Positions 52,150-62,500 of a stretch of 64,000 bases of DNA are shown in pieces (the first letter of the stretch is position 1; every line of letters starts with the position of its first letter). A program made the translations under genes and the position numbers. The DNA is taken from positions 225,288 through 289,287 of the forward strand of contig JABABA010000002.1 in assembly GCA_014238415.1 (NCBI GenBank), written 5' to 3'. This stretch comes from Planctomycetota bacterium. Lineage in GTDB: Bacteria > Planctomycetota > UBA1135 > GCA-002686595. The notes under the pieces are model-generated. The model saw only the letters and a list, made by a program, of their open reading frames with translations, made no database searches and was not told where the DNA came from.

Positions 52150-54336
52150 TCAGTCACTGTCCCCAGTGGCGACGTTTTCTTCAACATCTGTGGGCGCCTC
52201 AACCCTGCCCTCGGGAACCACCCATGGACTTGTCATCGGATCAAGGATTGCGCCACCCAATGGGCCCGCCTGCGGGATGACGGGCATTTTGGAGCCCGGT
52301 AATTCCATAGGCATGATCAACAGTTCTGGTTCGGTCGCGCCGTATTCCAAGGAGAGTTCTTCGATCTTGGCCATGGCTCCTTCGGCACGTTCTCCTAGTG
52401 TGGAAAGGTGCGCCAGAACACGGCGTCTCTCAAGCAGGCGACGGACGAGGTCATTGCCTTTGACTTCCAGCTCACCGTCTCGCCTGGCGAGTGCATCGTG
52501 CAGTGCTTCGATGGCGGCGTTGGTATAGGCGCCTACGATTTGCTCCCGCAGGTGCTGAAGGGTCTCGTGGAAGAAGCGGCTCTTGAATACATCGATTTGC
52601 CGTACAAGGGCTGCGCGGGCATCGGGACCCAGGCGCTTTTGCTTGACGTCTACAGGTATCCGTAAGGCAGGGGAGCTTGGCTGTCCGAACAGGTTCTGGC
52701 GTACGCGCTCCATTGGGCGCAACAGAATCCAGTCGAAGAAGCCGCGCCTGATCGGGATCTGGCTGGTGGTCAGGGGCAGGTCAATTGGGCGTCGCGTGGT
52801 CGTATCTGTCAACAGGCCAATTACTTCTCGACCGATCGCGTTGACATCAATGCCTGCGGTGTACAGGTCTTTTGCTATGTCGGTGGTCAACAACACTCCA
52901 GCCGTACCTGAGGCGACTTCTTCACTTAGAATCGTGCGTACATGGCGGGCAAGCTCGACCTGGTAACGGTCGAGTGCTGGCACCAGATCGTCTTCTATCA
53001 GGGCCTGGAAGCTGGCTGGAGTCGCAAACCAGCGGGCCAGGATCGCGTCTAGGTTGCGCTCGGTTTCGGCGGAGGCCATACGGGCTTGCTCCCGAATGTT
53101 GGGCGTCAGGCGCTCAGATAGCTCACCGAAGACAACCCTCCAGTCATGCGCATCCAAGCGCTGAACGGCTTGTCGCTGGTGGGTGACGCCTTGGCGTTCT
53201 TCCTCCAGCTGGGCAACGGAGGCCTCTAGTTCGCCTATTTCGGGGTGCTCCAGTAATTGTGCCGCTTCTTCAAGTAGGCCCTGAGCTCGGCGCAAGCTGT
53301 CTCCCAGGAACGCCACCAGATACTCTGTGGAGTTCAGGTAGTCGGTCAGGTCTCGCTGGAAGGCTTCGAAGTCGATTTGCCCCTGGACGGCTTCAGGTTC
53401 ATCATCATCTGCAAGACGTGCGCTGGCAGCTCGTAAGAGGTCTATGGGATAGATGCGCAGGCGCCCTTCATCGGCGGCGCGCTTGAGGGGAGCGCTCATG
53501 GCAAGGTTCTCGAAGGCCTCTATGATGCGCAAGGGGTCTTCTTGTTCCAGGCTTGGAATGAGTCGCCCATCCGGGGCCAGATCGCGCTTGGCGGAGTCCA
53601 AGTTGACTACCAAGAAGATTCGATTGAAGAGATCCAGCAGCTCTTCGAACTCCTCAAAGACCTGTTCAAGAAATAGGTTGTCCGATTTGACTACGAAGAT
53701 TGCGCAGCTTGCGGCGTCTCTAAAGTCGCGGGTCATTTGGCTGTAGCCAAAGCGCATCCGTGCGTAGAGTCCCGGCGTGTCTACCAGTACTGCGCCCGAC
53801 TCGGCCAGTTCTTCTGCGGGCAGGCGTACGTCAATTCGGCGAATCGCCTCAGAATAGTGCAGCGCGGGATCAAAGGTACCGCCACTTTCTTCTGCGATTC
53901 GGATGCGATCGGCAAGCTCTGAGTGAGCGCGGTTGATAAACAGATGCAGGGCGGTGGGATCAGTGAAGCGCTCACTGCGTCCTGAGTAGCGTGTTACATC
54001 AAAGCAGCGTGATTCCCCGTGGGAGACAAACACCATGCAGGGGTAGGCTGGCAGGCTCGATACCTCGCTTACATAAGAGCGTGCAATGCAATTCATCAGT
54101 GTGGACTTGCCGCTCTTGAGGGGGCCGAAGAGCAGAACATAGGCCTGTTGTTCGCTGATTTTCTTTACCAGGGCTTCGAACTGGTGTTGCAGGTCGAGCA
54201 GGTCTGCCCTTGTTGCCATGCCGGGCAGATCCGGCCCGGCTTTGAGGAGAGCCTCAGCGCTTTCGTTCAGAGGGCTGAGGAGAGGCCTGATGACCTCATC
54301 GAATGAATCACAGAATTGACTGAGCAGGGTGCGCAT
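52150..54336 (-). CDS. Dynamin-like GTPase
   Basis: This 728-residue large GTPase has G1 GPLKSGKST at 71-79, G3 DTPG at 186-189 and a plausible G4 in LVVNLDSAKRD. A long helical middle region with coiled coil (EASVAQLEEERQGVTHQRQA) and a basic, hydrophobic stretch (LPLTTSQIPIRRGFFDWILL) may act as membrane-interacting paddle. Bacterial dynamin-like proteins tubulate or fuse membranes in a GTP-dependent way. It is convergent with the PGPGW gene and divergent from rpiB. I chose the Met at 54336; a start at 54411 adds 25 non-conserved residues. Confidence 0.85.
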   Translation of the reverse strand: MRTLLSQFCDSFDEVIRPLLSPLNESAEALLKAGPDLPGMATRADLLDLQHQFEALVKKISEQQAYVLLFGPLKSGKSTLMNCIARSYVSEVSSLPAYPCMVFVSHGESRCFDVTRYSGRSERFTDPTALHLFINRAHSELADRIRIAEESGGTFDPALHYSEAIRRIDVRLPAEELAESGAVLVDTPGLYARMRFGYSQMTRDFRDAASCAIFVVKSDNLFLEQVFEEFEELLDLFNRIFLVVNLDSAKRDLAPDGRLIPSLEQEDPLRIIEAFENLAMSAPLKRAADEGRLRIYPIDLLRAASARLADDDEPEAVQGQIDFEAFQRDLTDYLNSTEYLVAFLGDSLRRAQGLLEEAAQLLEHPEIGELEASVAQLEEERQGVTHQRQAVQRLDAHDWRVVFGELSERLTPNIREQARMASAETERNLDAILARWFATPASFQALIEDDLVPALDRYQVELARHVRTILSEEVASGTAGVLLTTDIAKDLYTAGIDVNAIGREVIGLLTDTTTRRPIDLPLTTSQIPIRRGFFDWILLRPMERVRQNLFGQPSSPALRIPVDVKQKRLGPDARAALVRQIDVFKSRFFHETLQHLREQIVGAYTNAAIEALHDALARRDGELEVKGNDLVRRLLERRRVLAHLSTLGERAEGAMAKIEELSLEYGATEPELLIMPMELPGSKMPVIPQAGPLGGAILDPMTSPWVVPEGRVEAPTDVEENVATGDSD

Positions 54337-54571
54337 AGGTGATACTCGGGCCAGTGCCCGGCGGTCTCCACCCCGAAGCGGGTGATTTGGAACGCTGGGC
54401 GCCAACCCCATGCGCTATCCCACAGATATTGGCATATGATCTCAAGCATCCAGTGGTTGTTCTCAGGGGGGTGCGGGTCCGATATGGCTTGGACGCTTGT
54501 TCCTGGTCTCTGGAGGGATCTTGTGGTTCTGGGCCTTCTCCCGGCCCCTGGGGTGCCATAAGCTGGCGTTG
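54337..54571. promoter_or_regulatory. Divergent upstream region of the dynamin-like gene and rpiB
   Basis: These 235 bp separate the two divergent starts. Frames across the gap are open but non-conserved. I see no DeoR- or CytR-like palindrome that I can support and no Shine-Dalgarno before rpiB. Confidence 0.3.
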
Positions 54572-55369
54572 ATGATAGACGAGGCAACAATTCGCACCAC
54601 CGCCAGGCGTGCAGCAGGGCGCCTGGCGAGCCCGGAAGCGAGGCCCGTCAAATTGCCCGCCGAGGTGACCGTGTTGGAGGCAATGCGCCCCGTATCCGAA
54701 CCGGAACAGGTCCCCAAGAATCCAGAATCTCCGCTCATCACCGAGGGCTGCCTCAAGAACATTGCGGATGGGGGAACCCTGACCGTTTCGCCACGGGCTC
54801 AGTTCACCCTTGCAGCAGAGGAGGAGGCCCATCGTCGGGGAATCCGGTTTGTTGAGGGTGTACCGGCTGCCGCAGGGGGATTGCGACGCACTCGCAGCAC
54901 TGCCAGGGTCGCGGTTTCCAGCGATCACGGGGGCTTCGCCCTGAAGGGTTCCATCCTCGAGTCCCTCCGTGAGCTTGGTCATCAAGCCATGGATCTTGGA
55001 CCTGGCGATGATCGACCTTGTGATTGGTCAGAGCGCGCTCAAGAGGTTGCCGAGGCGGTGGCTCAAGGGCGAGCGGACTTGGGCGTGGTGATCGATACTG
55101 TGGGCGTTGGTTCGGCCATGGCTGCAAACAAGGTTCCCGGTGTGCGGGCGGCGAACTGTTGGGATGAGGCGGTGGCGCGGAACGCGCGGGAACATAACCA
55201 TGCCAATGTGCTCGTCTTGGGATCTCGGCATCTGACCGCGTCCTCGGCACACGCGATCTTGGCAGCTTTTTGCATGACCGAACCCGGTGGCGGACGTCAT
55301 GCGAGGCGAGCGGGATTGCTCGATGAAATCGAGGCGCGACACGGGGCGCCTACAAGGACATCTCGATGA
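54572..55369 (+). CDS. rpiB: RpiB-like sugar-phosphate isomerase with N-terminal extension
   Basis: This 265-residue protein has a C-terminal RpiB/LacA/LacB fold (about 115-250). It is recognised by [40 protein letters not shown] and [15 protein letters not shown]. In RpiB the catalytic loop is CGTG; here it reads DTVG before VGSAMAANK, so the active-site Cys is Asp. The first 110 residues are extra. They comprise a helix ([17 protein letters not shown]) and a small module ending [20 protein letters not shown]. Such extended RpiB-like proteins, with Asp at this place, are known to me from microcompartment loci. It is coupled by ATGA to deoC. I chose the Met at 54572. Confidence 0.85.
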   Translation: MIDEATIRTTARRAAGRLASPEARPVKLPAEVTVLEAMRPVSEPEQVPKNPESPLITEGCLKNIADGGTLTVSPRAQFTLAAEEEAHRRGIRFVEGVPAAAGGLRRTRSTARVAVSSDHGGFALKGSILESLRELGHQAMDLGPGDDRPCDWSERAQEVAEAVAQGRADLGVVIDTVGVGSAMAANKVPGVRAANCWDEAVARNAREHNHANVLVLGSRHLTASSAHAILAAFCMTEPGGGRHARRAGLLDEIEARHGAPTRTSR

Positions 55370-56235
55370 ACGAAGCGACACGACTTGAGGATTTGCTGGT
55401 CGAAGTGGGCCGGCGGCTGGTGGCTGCTGGGGTGACTTCATTGGACGAATTGGATGGGGGGCGCTGCGTGGACCTGGCCCTTCGAATCTGCCCTGAGGAC
55501 CTGAAGGCGGCGGTTCAAGCCGGTGCTTGTCGGTTGGGCATGTGTGGTGCGGACCCCGCACGCATCGGCGACATGGCGAGCCACATTGATCACACTCTGC
55601 TCAAGACAGATGCCACGGCTGAAGAGATTGATGGGATTTGCAGTGAGGCCCTTGACAACAATTTCGCTTCTGTTTGTGTGAACAGTTCCTGGGTCCGGCG
55701 TTGTTCTGAGATCCTGAGCGGTTCGCCTGTCCTGGTCTGCACCGTGGTGGGGTTTCCCTTGGGCGCATGCAGTCCCGAGACAAAGGCCTATGAGGCGCGA
55801 AGGGCAATTGAAGATGGTGCTTGTGAGGTAGATATGGTCCTCGCCGTCGGTGCATTGAAGTCCGGGGACGAGGGCTATGTGAGGCGAGATATCAGTGGTG
55901 TGGCTGAGATATGCCATCGTTTGGGGGCGCGCTTGAAGGTCATTCTTGAGACCTGCCTTTTGACTCCTGATGAAATTGTGCGGGCCAGTCGTTTGGCGCG
56001 CGAGGCGGGGGCAGATTTCGTCAAGACTTCCACCGGTTTTTCCAGCGGTGGAGCCACCGTGGAGGACGTGGAATTGATGCGGCAGACAGTGGGGCCCACA
56101 ATGGGTGTCAAGGCCTCTGGCGGTGTGCGCGATCGGGCTACAGCAGAGGCGATGATTGCGGCGGGCGCAACCCGTATCGGGGCCTCCGCATCCGTGGCCA
56201 TCGTCCGTGGTGGCGATGCGGGCGGGGCCCTCTAG
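55366..56235 (+). CDS. deoC: Deoxyribose-phosphate aldolase with N-terminal extension
   Basis: This 289-residue class I aldolase splits deoxyribose-5-phosphate to glyceraldehyde-3-phosphate and acetaldehyde. The core from residue 67 has [29 protein letters not shown] with the catalytic Asp, [14 protein letters not shown] with the Schiff-base Lys, and [18 protein letters not shown] with the second Lys. Residues 1-66 are an extension beyond ordinary DeoC (about 220-260 residues). They start with an amphipathic helix ([18 protein letters not shown]) like a microcompartment encapsulation peptide. It is coupled to the RpiB-like gene and completes the pathway from deoB and the phosphorylases. Confidence 0.92.
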   Translation: MNEATRLEDLLVEVGRRLVAAGVTSLDELDGGRCVDLALRICPEDLKAAVQAGACRLGMCGADPARIGDMASHIDHTLLKTDATAEEIDGICSEALDNNFASVCVNSSWVRRCSEILSGSPVLVCTVVGFPLGACSPETKAYEARRAIEDGACEVDMVLAVGALKSGDEGYVRRDISGVAEICHRLGARLKVILETCLLTPDEIVRASRLAREAGADFVKTSTGFSSGGATVEDVELMRQTVGPTMGVKASGGVRDRATAEAMIAAGATRIGASASVAIVRGGDAGGAL

Positions 56236-56250
56236 AGGCCTAAAATCGAT

Positions 56251-56280
56251 GGTTTTGGGCCTGTTTTTGTCCAAAAAACC
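56251..56280 (+). terminator. A/T-stem hairpin after deoC
   Basis: GGTTTTGG (56251-56258) and CCAAAAAACC (56271-56280) can pair with a two-base bulge, with a T-rich loop. It lies 16 bp after the deoC stop, whose TAG sits inside the palindrome CCTCTAGAGG. A terminator role is plausible. I see no gene in the rest of the gap to 56500. Confidence 0.4.
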
Positions 56281-56500
56281 GTCAAATTTTGCCAAATCTG
56301 GTTCCTAGCCGGTCCGTTTGCGCCCTCGCCGCCAGACGGGAGGGGAACCTGGGGCCTCCCAGCCCCGTCAAGGGGATGTCAGCTGCCACACACCCCGCCA
56401 ATCGGAAACTGTTGTTTCCCCTATCCTGGGGTCAGTGTCAGCGGTAGCTGCGCGATCCTCTCTCTTCTGTTCCCTTTCTTCTCCAGCCTCCTCCTGACTT

Positions 56501-59500
56501 ATGGGACTCCCCAGAGGCCTGCGTATGCACGTAGGTATCGCTACGGCGATTTGTGTCACTCTTCTTGCTTCTTTTGGATCTGTGCAGGTGTTGTTGGCGC
56601 CAAGCGAGAAGGGCTTCCTGGCTCCGCGGGCGCAGGTCGCTCTCGCTGAACAGTCGAATCCTGTAAACCCACTTGCCAGTGGCCAAATTGGAGCGGGACC
56701 CTTGCACAGGGTTTGGATTCGCCGCGATCGCCAGGAGCAGTTGTTCGAATTGCTTGCTCAGGGAGCCGTTGTGCGGCGCCATGACTATGGCGCGTTTTCT
56801 GTTGTGGTTGTAGACGACCGCATGCTCGGCGGTACCCAAGGCCTTTTGCGGCGTGGACTCAATGTCCGCGATGACATGAATCTGGTCATGTTCAATAATC
56901 TGCTACTTGACGGTCGGCGGCTTGGGGCAACCCTTGCGGGTCTCGACCCGCTTGAGCGCTTTGGCGGCCCCACGGAGCTCACCCTTGACCCACGGTCGGG
57001 TCTATATGTGATTCAGTTTGATGGGCCAGTCAAGGACGAATGGATTGAGAGGTTGACTGACCTTGGGGCGACCTTCATGCAGTTTGTTCCCATGAACTCA
57101 TATGTTGTGCGTCTGTCAGCTGAGTACGTCGCAGATCTCGAGGCCCTCGCTGCAGCCGAGGACTACATTCAATTCGTGGGCAACTACGAGCCCGCCTATC
57201 GGATCCATCCAAACTTGCGGCGCGTGTTGCGTGCTGGGCAGGGGGAAGCCCAGAAGGTGGTGGTGCAGCTAGTCAACGAAGGGAGAGTGAGGGATTCTCT
57301 GGCCGAAATTGATTCCTTGGCAGATGAAATCCGCAGTGCAAACGTGGTTGGTCCCTATATCAATGTGCGTGCGACCATACATCCCTCTGCCTGGCAGGCG
57401 ATTGCGAGCAACGAGCGGGTCTTTCAGATCGAGCCTGAAGGTGAGCTGACGCGGTATGCAGTAGACGAGGTGCAGGCTCAGATCGTGGCTGGCAATGTGA
57501 CTGGAAACTCTCCCTCCGCGCCGGATTACCTGGCCTGGCTGGCGAGCCAGGGGTTCAATTCCACCCAGTTTGGCAGTTTTTCGGTCAACGTGGTGGATGA
57601 TGCCTATTCCCTGACAGGACACCCGGACCTGCCAAACAGCCGCGTGGCTTTTGAACTGAACCCTACAGGGCAGAGTGGCTCCCAGGGTGGGCACGGCTTC
57701 TTGAACTCGCACATCGTTGGCGGTTTCAACAATGGCACCGGCTCGGCATTTGAGGATTCTGGTGGCTATAACTACGGCTTGGGCATTGCGCCCTGGGCGC
57801 GGGTCGGCGTTACGGCGATTTTTGGTCCGGGTGGGATGAACGCATCGAGTTTTGAGAGTCAGGCCTATGGGCTTGGCGCGCGCATAAGCACGAACTCCTG
57901 GGGCTTCACCAATTCGTTCACTTACACATCCAATGCGCAGGAGTATGACTTCCTGACGCGCGATGTGCAGAGCTCTGTGTCGGGCAACCAAGAGTACCTG
58001 GTCATCTTCGCTGCCGGTAACTCTGGATCTGGGAGTGGTACTGTCGGATCGCCAGGGGTTGCGAAAAACATCTTGACTGTTGCGGCAGGCGAGAACGTGC
58101 GCCAGACCGGAACCGATGGTTGTGCGATCCCCAATTCGGGCGCGAACAGCTGGCAGGACATCATCAGTTTCTCCAGTCGTGGACCAGTCAACAGCGCTGG
58201 AGGCGATGGTCGCTGGAAGCCTGAGCTCACTGCGCCTGGAACTCATATTCAAGCCGGTGTGCCCCAGAGCGCATACACCGGATCAAGCGTCTGCAACCAG
58301 TATTGGCCCCTGGGTCAGACTCTGTACGGGTGGTCCTCTGGCACCAGTCACTCCACTCCTGGCGTGGCCGGGGGTGCGGCGCTTGTGCGTCAGTGGTTTA
58401 TCAACCAGGGTCTGGCAGAGCCCAGCCCGGCGCTGCTCAAAGCCGTGCTGGTGGCCACTGCGGAATACATGACAGGAACCGGTGCGGGTGGTTCTCTGCC
58501 CAGCAACTCCCAGGGATCGGGAAGTATGCACCTGGGTCGCGCCTTTGACGGGTTGGCGACGATTCGAGAAGACCAGTCCCAGGTCTTGACCGCAACGGGA
58601 CAGATTCACCAGGTCAGCGGCAGCATTGTGGACGGCGGTCAGCCCGTGCGAATTGCCTTGGTCTGGACAGATGCGCCGGGTCCTACGACGGGCGCGCCCT
58701 ATGTGAACGACCTCAACTTGGAGGTCACTATTGGGGGCAACACCTATTTGGGCAATGTGTTCTCAGGAGCCAATTCAACAACCGGCGGCTCAGCTGATGT
58801 GCGCAACAACACCGAGTTGATCTTCCTGCCTGCGGGAACAACCGGATCGTTCACAGTAACGGTCACGGCCGCTTCAATCGGCGGTGACGGTGTGCCCGGC
58901 AATGGCGACACAACCGATCAGGACTTTGCTCTTCTGATCTACAACGGTTCCAGTGGTCCGCCTCCATTTGCAGCAAACTTCAGTGGTTCACCCACCTCAG
59001 GCCTGCACCCCCTGACTGTTGCATTCACTGATCATTCAACTGGTGGTCCTACCGGTTGGTCTTGGAGCTTCGGCGATGGCGCTACATCTACTCTCCAAAG
59101 TCCAAGCCACACCTACAGCGTAGCGGGCCAGTACAGCGTATCTCTGACCATCACCGGCTCTGGCGGGCCGGACACGATGACGCGGAGCAACTACATCTCC
59201 GTGACTGATCCGCCGCCGCCAGGCTTTGGAGATGGGAGTTTCGAGTTGCAGACAGCAGGAGCAGCTCCTGGTGGAGACTGGCCGGTCAGCTCGGGAACTG
59301 CGCACCTTGTTCTACCCGCTGGCGCGACGACTTCTGACGGTGGTCTGCCGACCCATGGCACGAACTGGCTTGAGGTATCGGGCGCAGGATCCAACGCCTC
59401 GACACCTCCCTCCAACCCTGGCGGCGCGGGTTCGCCTCCTTCCGGCGGCAGTGGTGTTTCTACCAGTTTCAATCATGCGGCCGGCGCAACCGAACTGACC

Positions 59501-62500
59501 TTCGACGCGGCTTTCATGCGTAACGAGACTGCTGGAGCTCAGTGGAATGACTGGATGAGTGTGGACATCACCGATGGTTCCACCTGGTTCAATCTGTATT
59601 ACGCTGATACGAACACACCTACCCCTCAGACCTCATCGCGCAACGGCTTCCCGATGACGGCGGTTTCCAATGTGGTCGCCGATCTGGCAACGATCTTCCC
59701 TGGCTCCAGTACGTCGACGGTGTTCACCCTGACAGTTCAGGTGGGCAATCTGCTTGATGGCATTCAATCTTCGATTGGCTATGTGGACAACTTTGCCCTT
59801 GGCGGAGCTGTACCTGCGCCGGTTGCTGATTTTTCTGGCACGCCGCTGAGCGGAGTGGCGCCATTGGCCGTTGCCTTCAGTGACGCATCTACTGGTTCAG
59901 TTTCGAGCTGGGCTTGGGACTTTGGCGATGGTGGGACATCGTCCGCTCAGAATCCGGCGCACACCTACACTGCAGCTGGAACCTACTCTGTCAGCCTGAC
60001 TGCGACCGGTCCTGGAGGTTCGGACACTCTGACGCGCCCGGCGTATATCAGTGTGGCAGAACCCCCTCCGGTGGCAGATTTCAGCGGCACGCCTACAAGT
60101 GGCACGAACCCGTTGACTGTGTCCTTCAGCGATTCTTCCAGCGGAGCAGTGACAAGTTGGGCCTGGGATTTTGGTGATGGGGGAACGTCGACTCTGCAGA
60201 GTCCGAGTCACACCTACGCCGCTGTTGGAACATACAGCGTCTCCCTGTCAGTAACCAGCGCGGGAGGGACAGACACCCTCTTGCGTCCGAACTACATCGT
60301 GGTGAGTGATCCGCCCCCTGTTGCTGCTTTCAGCGGGACGCCGACAGGTGGAACCGTTCCCCTGAGTGTGGCCTTCGCTGACGCTTCCAGCGGCCCGATT
60401 ACGAGTTGGGCGTGGGCCTTTGGAGATGGGGGCACATCAAGCCTTCAGAATCCCAGCCATGTGTATTCCGCGGTTGGCACCTATTCGGTGAGCTTGACTG
60501 TGACTGGCCCCGGTGGCTCGGACACTCTGACACGCACGAACTACATCGACGTGACCGACCCGCCCCCAGTGGCTGAGTTCAGTGGCACGCCCACCAGCGG
60601 CACTGCTCCTCTGACTGTTGCCTTCAGTGATGCCTCCACTGGCGTAATGACCAGTTGGGCCTGGGACTTTGGGGATGGCGGCACTTCAAGCGCCCAGAAC
60701 CCGAGTCATGTCTACAGTGCTTCTGGCACCTATACAGTTGCCCTGACCGTAACCGGTCCGGGGGGATCGGACACTCGTACCCGAGCGAACTACATCGCTG
60801 TGGCAGACCCTCCGCCTGTTGCTGCATTCACGGGCACGCCCACAAGTGGGGTGACACCTCTGACCGTGAGTTTTGCGGACGCATCTTCGGGTCCAGTGAC
60901 TAGTTGGGCTTGGACCTTTGGTGACGGCGCTACTTCGACCCTGCAGAGTCCGAGTCATGTCTATGGCGCTGTTGGCACCTATTCGGTGAGTTTGACTGTC
61001 ACGGGCCCAGGTGGCTCTGACGCTCTTACGCGTACCAACTACATTGTGGTCAGCGAGCCGCCGCCGGTTGCGGCGTTTAGTGGCGCACCCACCAGCGGGA
61101 CGATCCCCTTGGATGTAGTTTTCAGTGATGCTTCTAGCGGGGCTATTACCAGCTGGGCCTGGGACTTTGGTGATGGTGGTACATCCTCACTTCAGAACCC
61201 GAACCACACTTATACGATTGCCGGTGTCTATTCGGTGACATTGACGGTGACGGGTCCGGGCGGCTCGGACATCTTGACGCGCTCGAACTATATCGTCGCT
61301 GGTGTGCCCGCACCGGTTGCGGACTTTGATGGTGTGCCCGTTGCCGGGATCGCTCCTTTGGACGTGGCCTTTAGCGATAGCTCTGCAGGCTCGATCACGA
61401 GTTGGGCTTGGGACTTTGGGGATGGCGGGACATCCACGGTTCAGAACCCGAGCAACACCTACTCTGCGGTGGGCGTCTATTCGGTCAGCCTGACCGTGAC
61501 TGGACCCGGTGGGTCGGACACCATGACGCGCGTGAACTACATCGATGTGGCGGATCCTCCGCCAGTTGCTGACTTCACGGGCACGCCCACAAGCGGGACT
61601 GTTCCCTTGACCGTTTCCTTTGGCGATGGGTCTACGGGGGCTGTGACTTCGTGGGCTTGGGATTTCGGTGATGGCGCGACCTCGGCAGCACAGAATCCAA
61701 GCCACACCTATGCAGCAGTGGGTACCTACAGCGTGAGCTTGACGGTCACGGGGCCCGGTGGTTCTGATCTTCTGGCACGTGCCAACTACATCACTGTGAG
61801 TGATGCGCCGCCGGTTGAGATATCCGATGGCAGTTTTGAAGCTCAGACCGCAGGCACCGCGCCTGCCGCTCCCTGGGCAGTGGATGCGGGTCCCAGTCAT
61901 CTGATTTTGCCCGCCGGTGCCACTACATCAGATGGTGGCTTGCCCACGGACGGAATCAATTGGCTTGAACTCTCCACAAATGGTTCGAATGGAGCGACGG
62001 GCCCCTCGAATCCGGGTGGTGCCGGCAACGCTCCTGTGGGCGGAAGCGGCGTCTCTACGACCTTCAATATCGGCGCCAGTGTGGCCGAGTTGTCTTTCGA
62101 CGCGGCGTTCATGCGCAACGAAACGGCGAACTCTACATTCAACGATTGGATGAGCGTGGATGTCACCGATGGTGTCACCACGGTCAACGTGTACTACGCG
62201 GACACGGGCACGGCTACCCCTCAGACCTCGTCGCGCCACGGATTCCCCATGACGGCAGTATCGAATGTGACTGCTGATCTGGCGGTGTTGTTCCCCAGTG
62301 CTACTCCTGCCACGGTGTTTACTCTCACTGTGCAGGTTGGGAACGGCGTTGACAGCATTCAGGACTCGATTGGTTATGCAGACAACTTCGCCCTCAGCGG
62401 CGCGGTTCCCGCGCCCTTGGCGAACTTCAGCGGTACGCCCCTTGCAGGGCCTGCTCCGTTGAATGTGATCTTCAGCGATGCTTCTACTGGAACCGTTGAT

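Noticed and set aside
55438..56295. 285-codon open frame opposite deoC
   Set aside because: DeoC catalytic motifs are on the plus strand, so this is a shadow.
57269..58252. 327-codon open frame antisense to the protease domain
   Set aside because: The plus-strand reading contains the S8 catalytic residues in frame. The antisense product is Arg-rich and shows no family.
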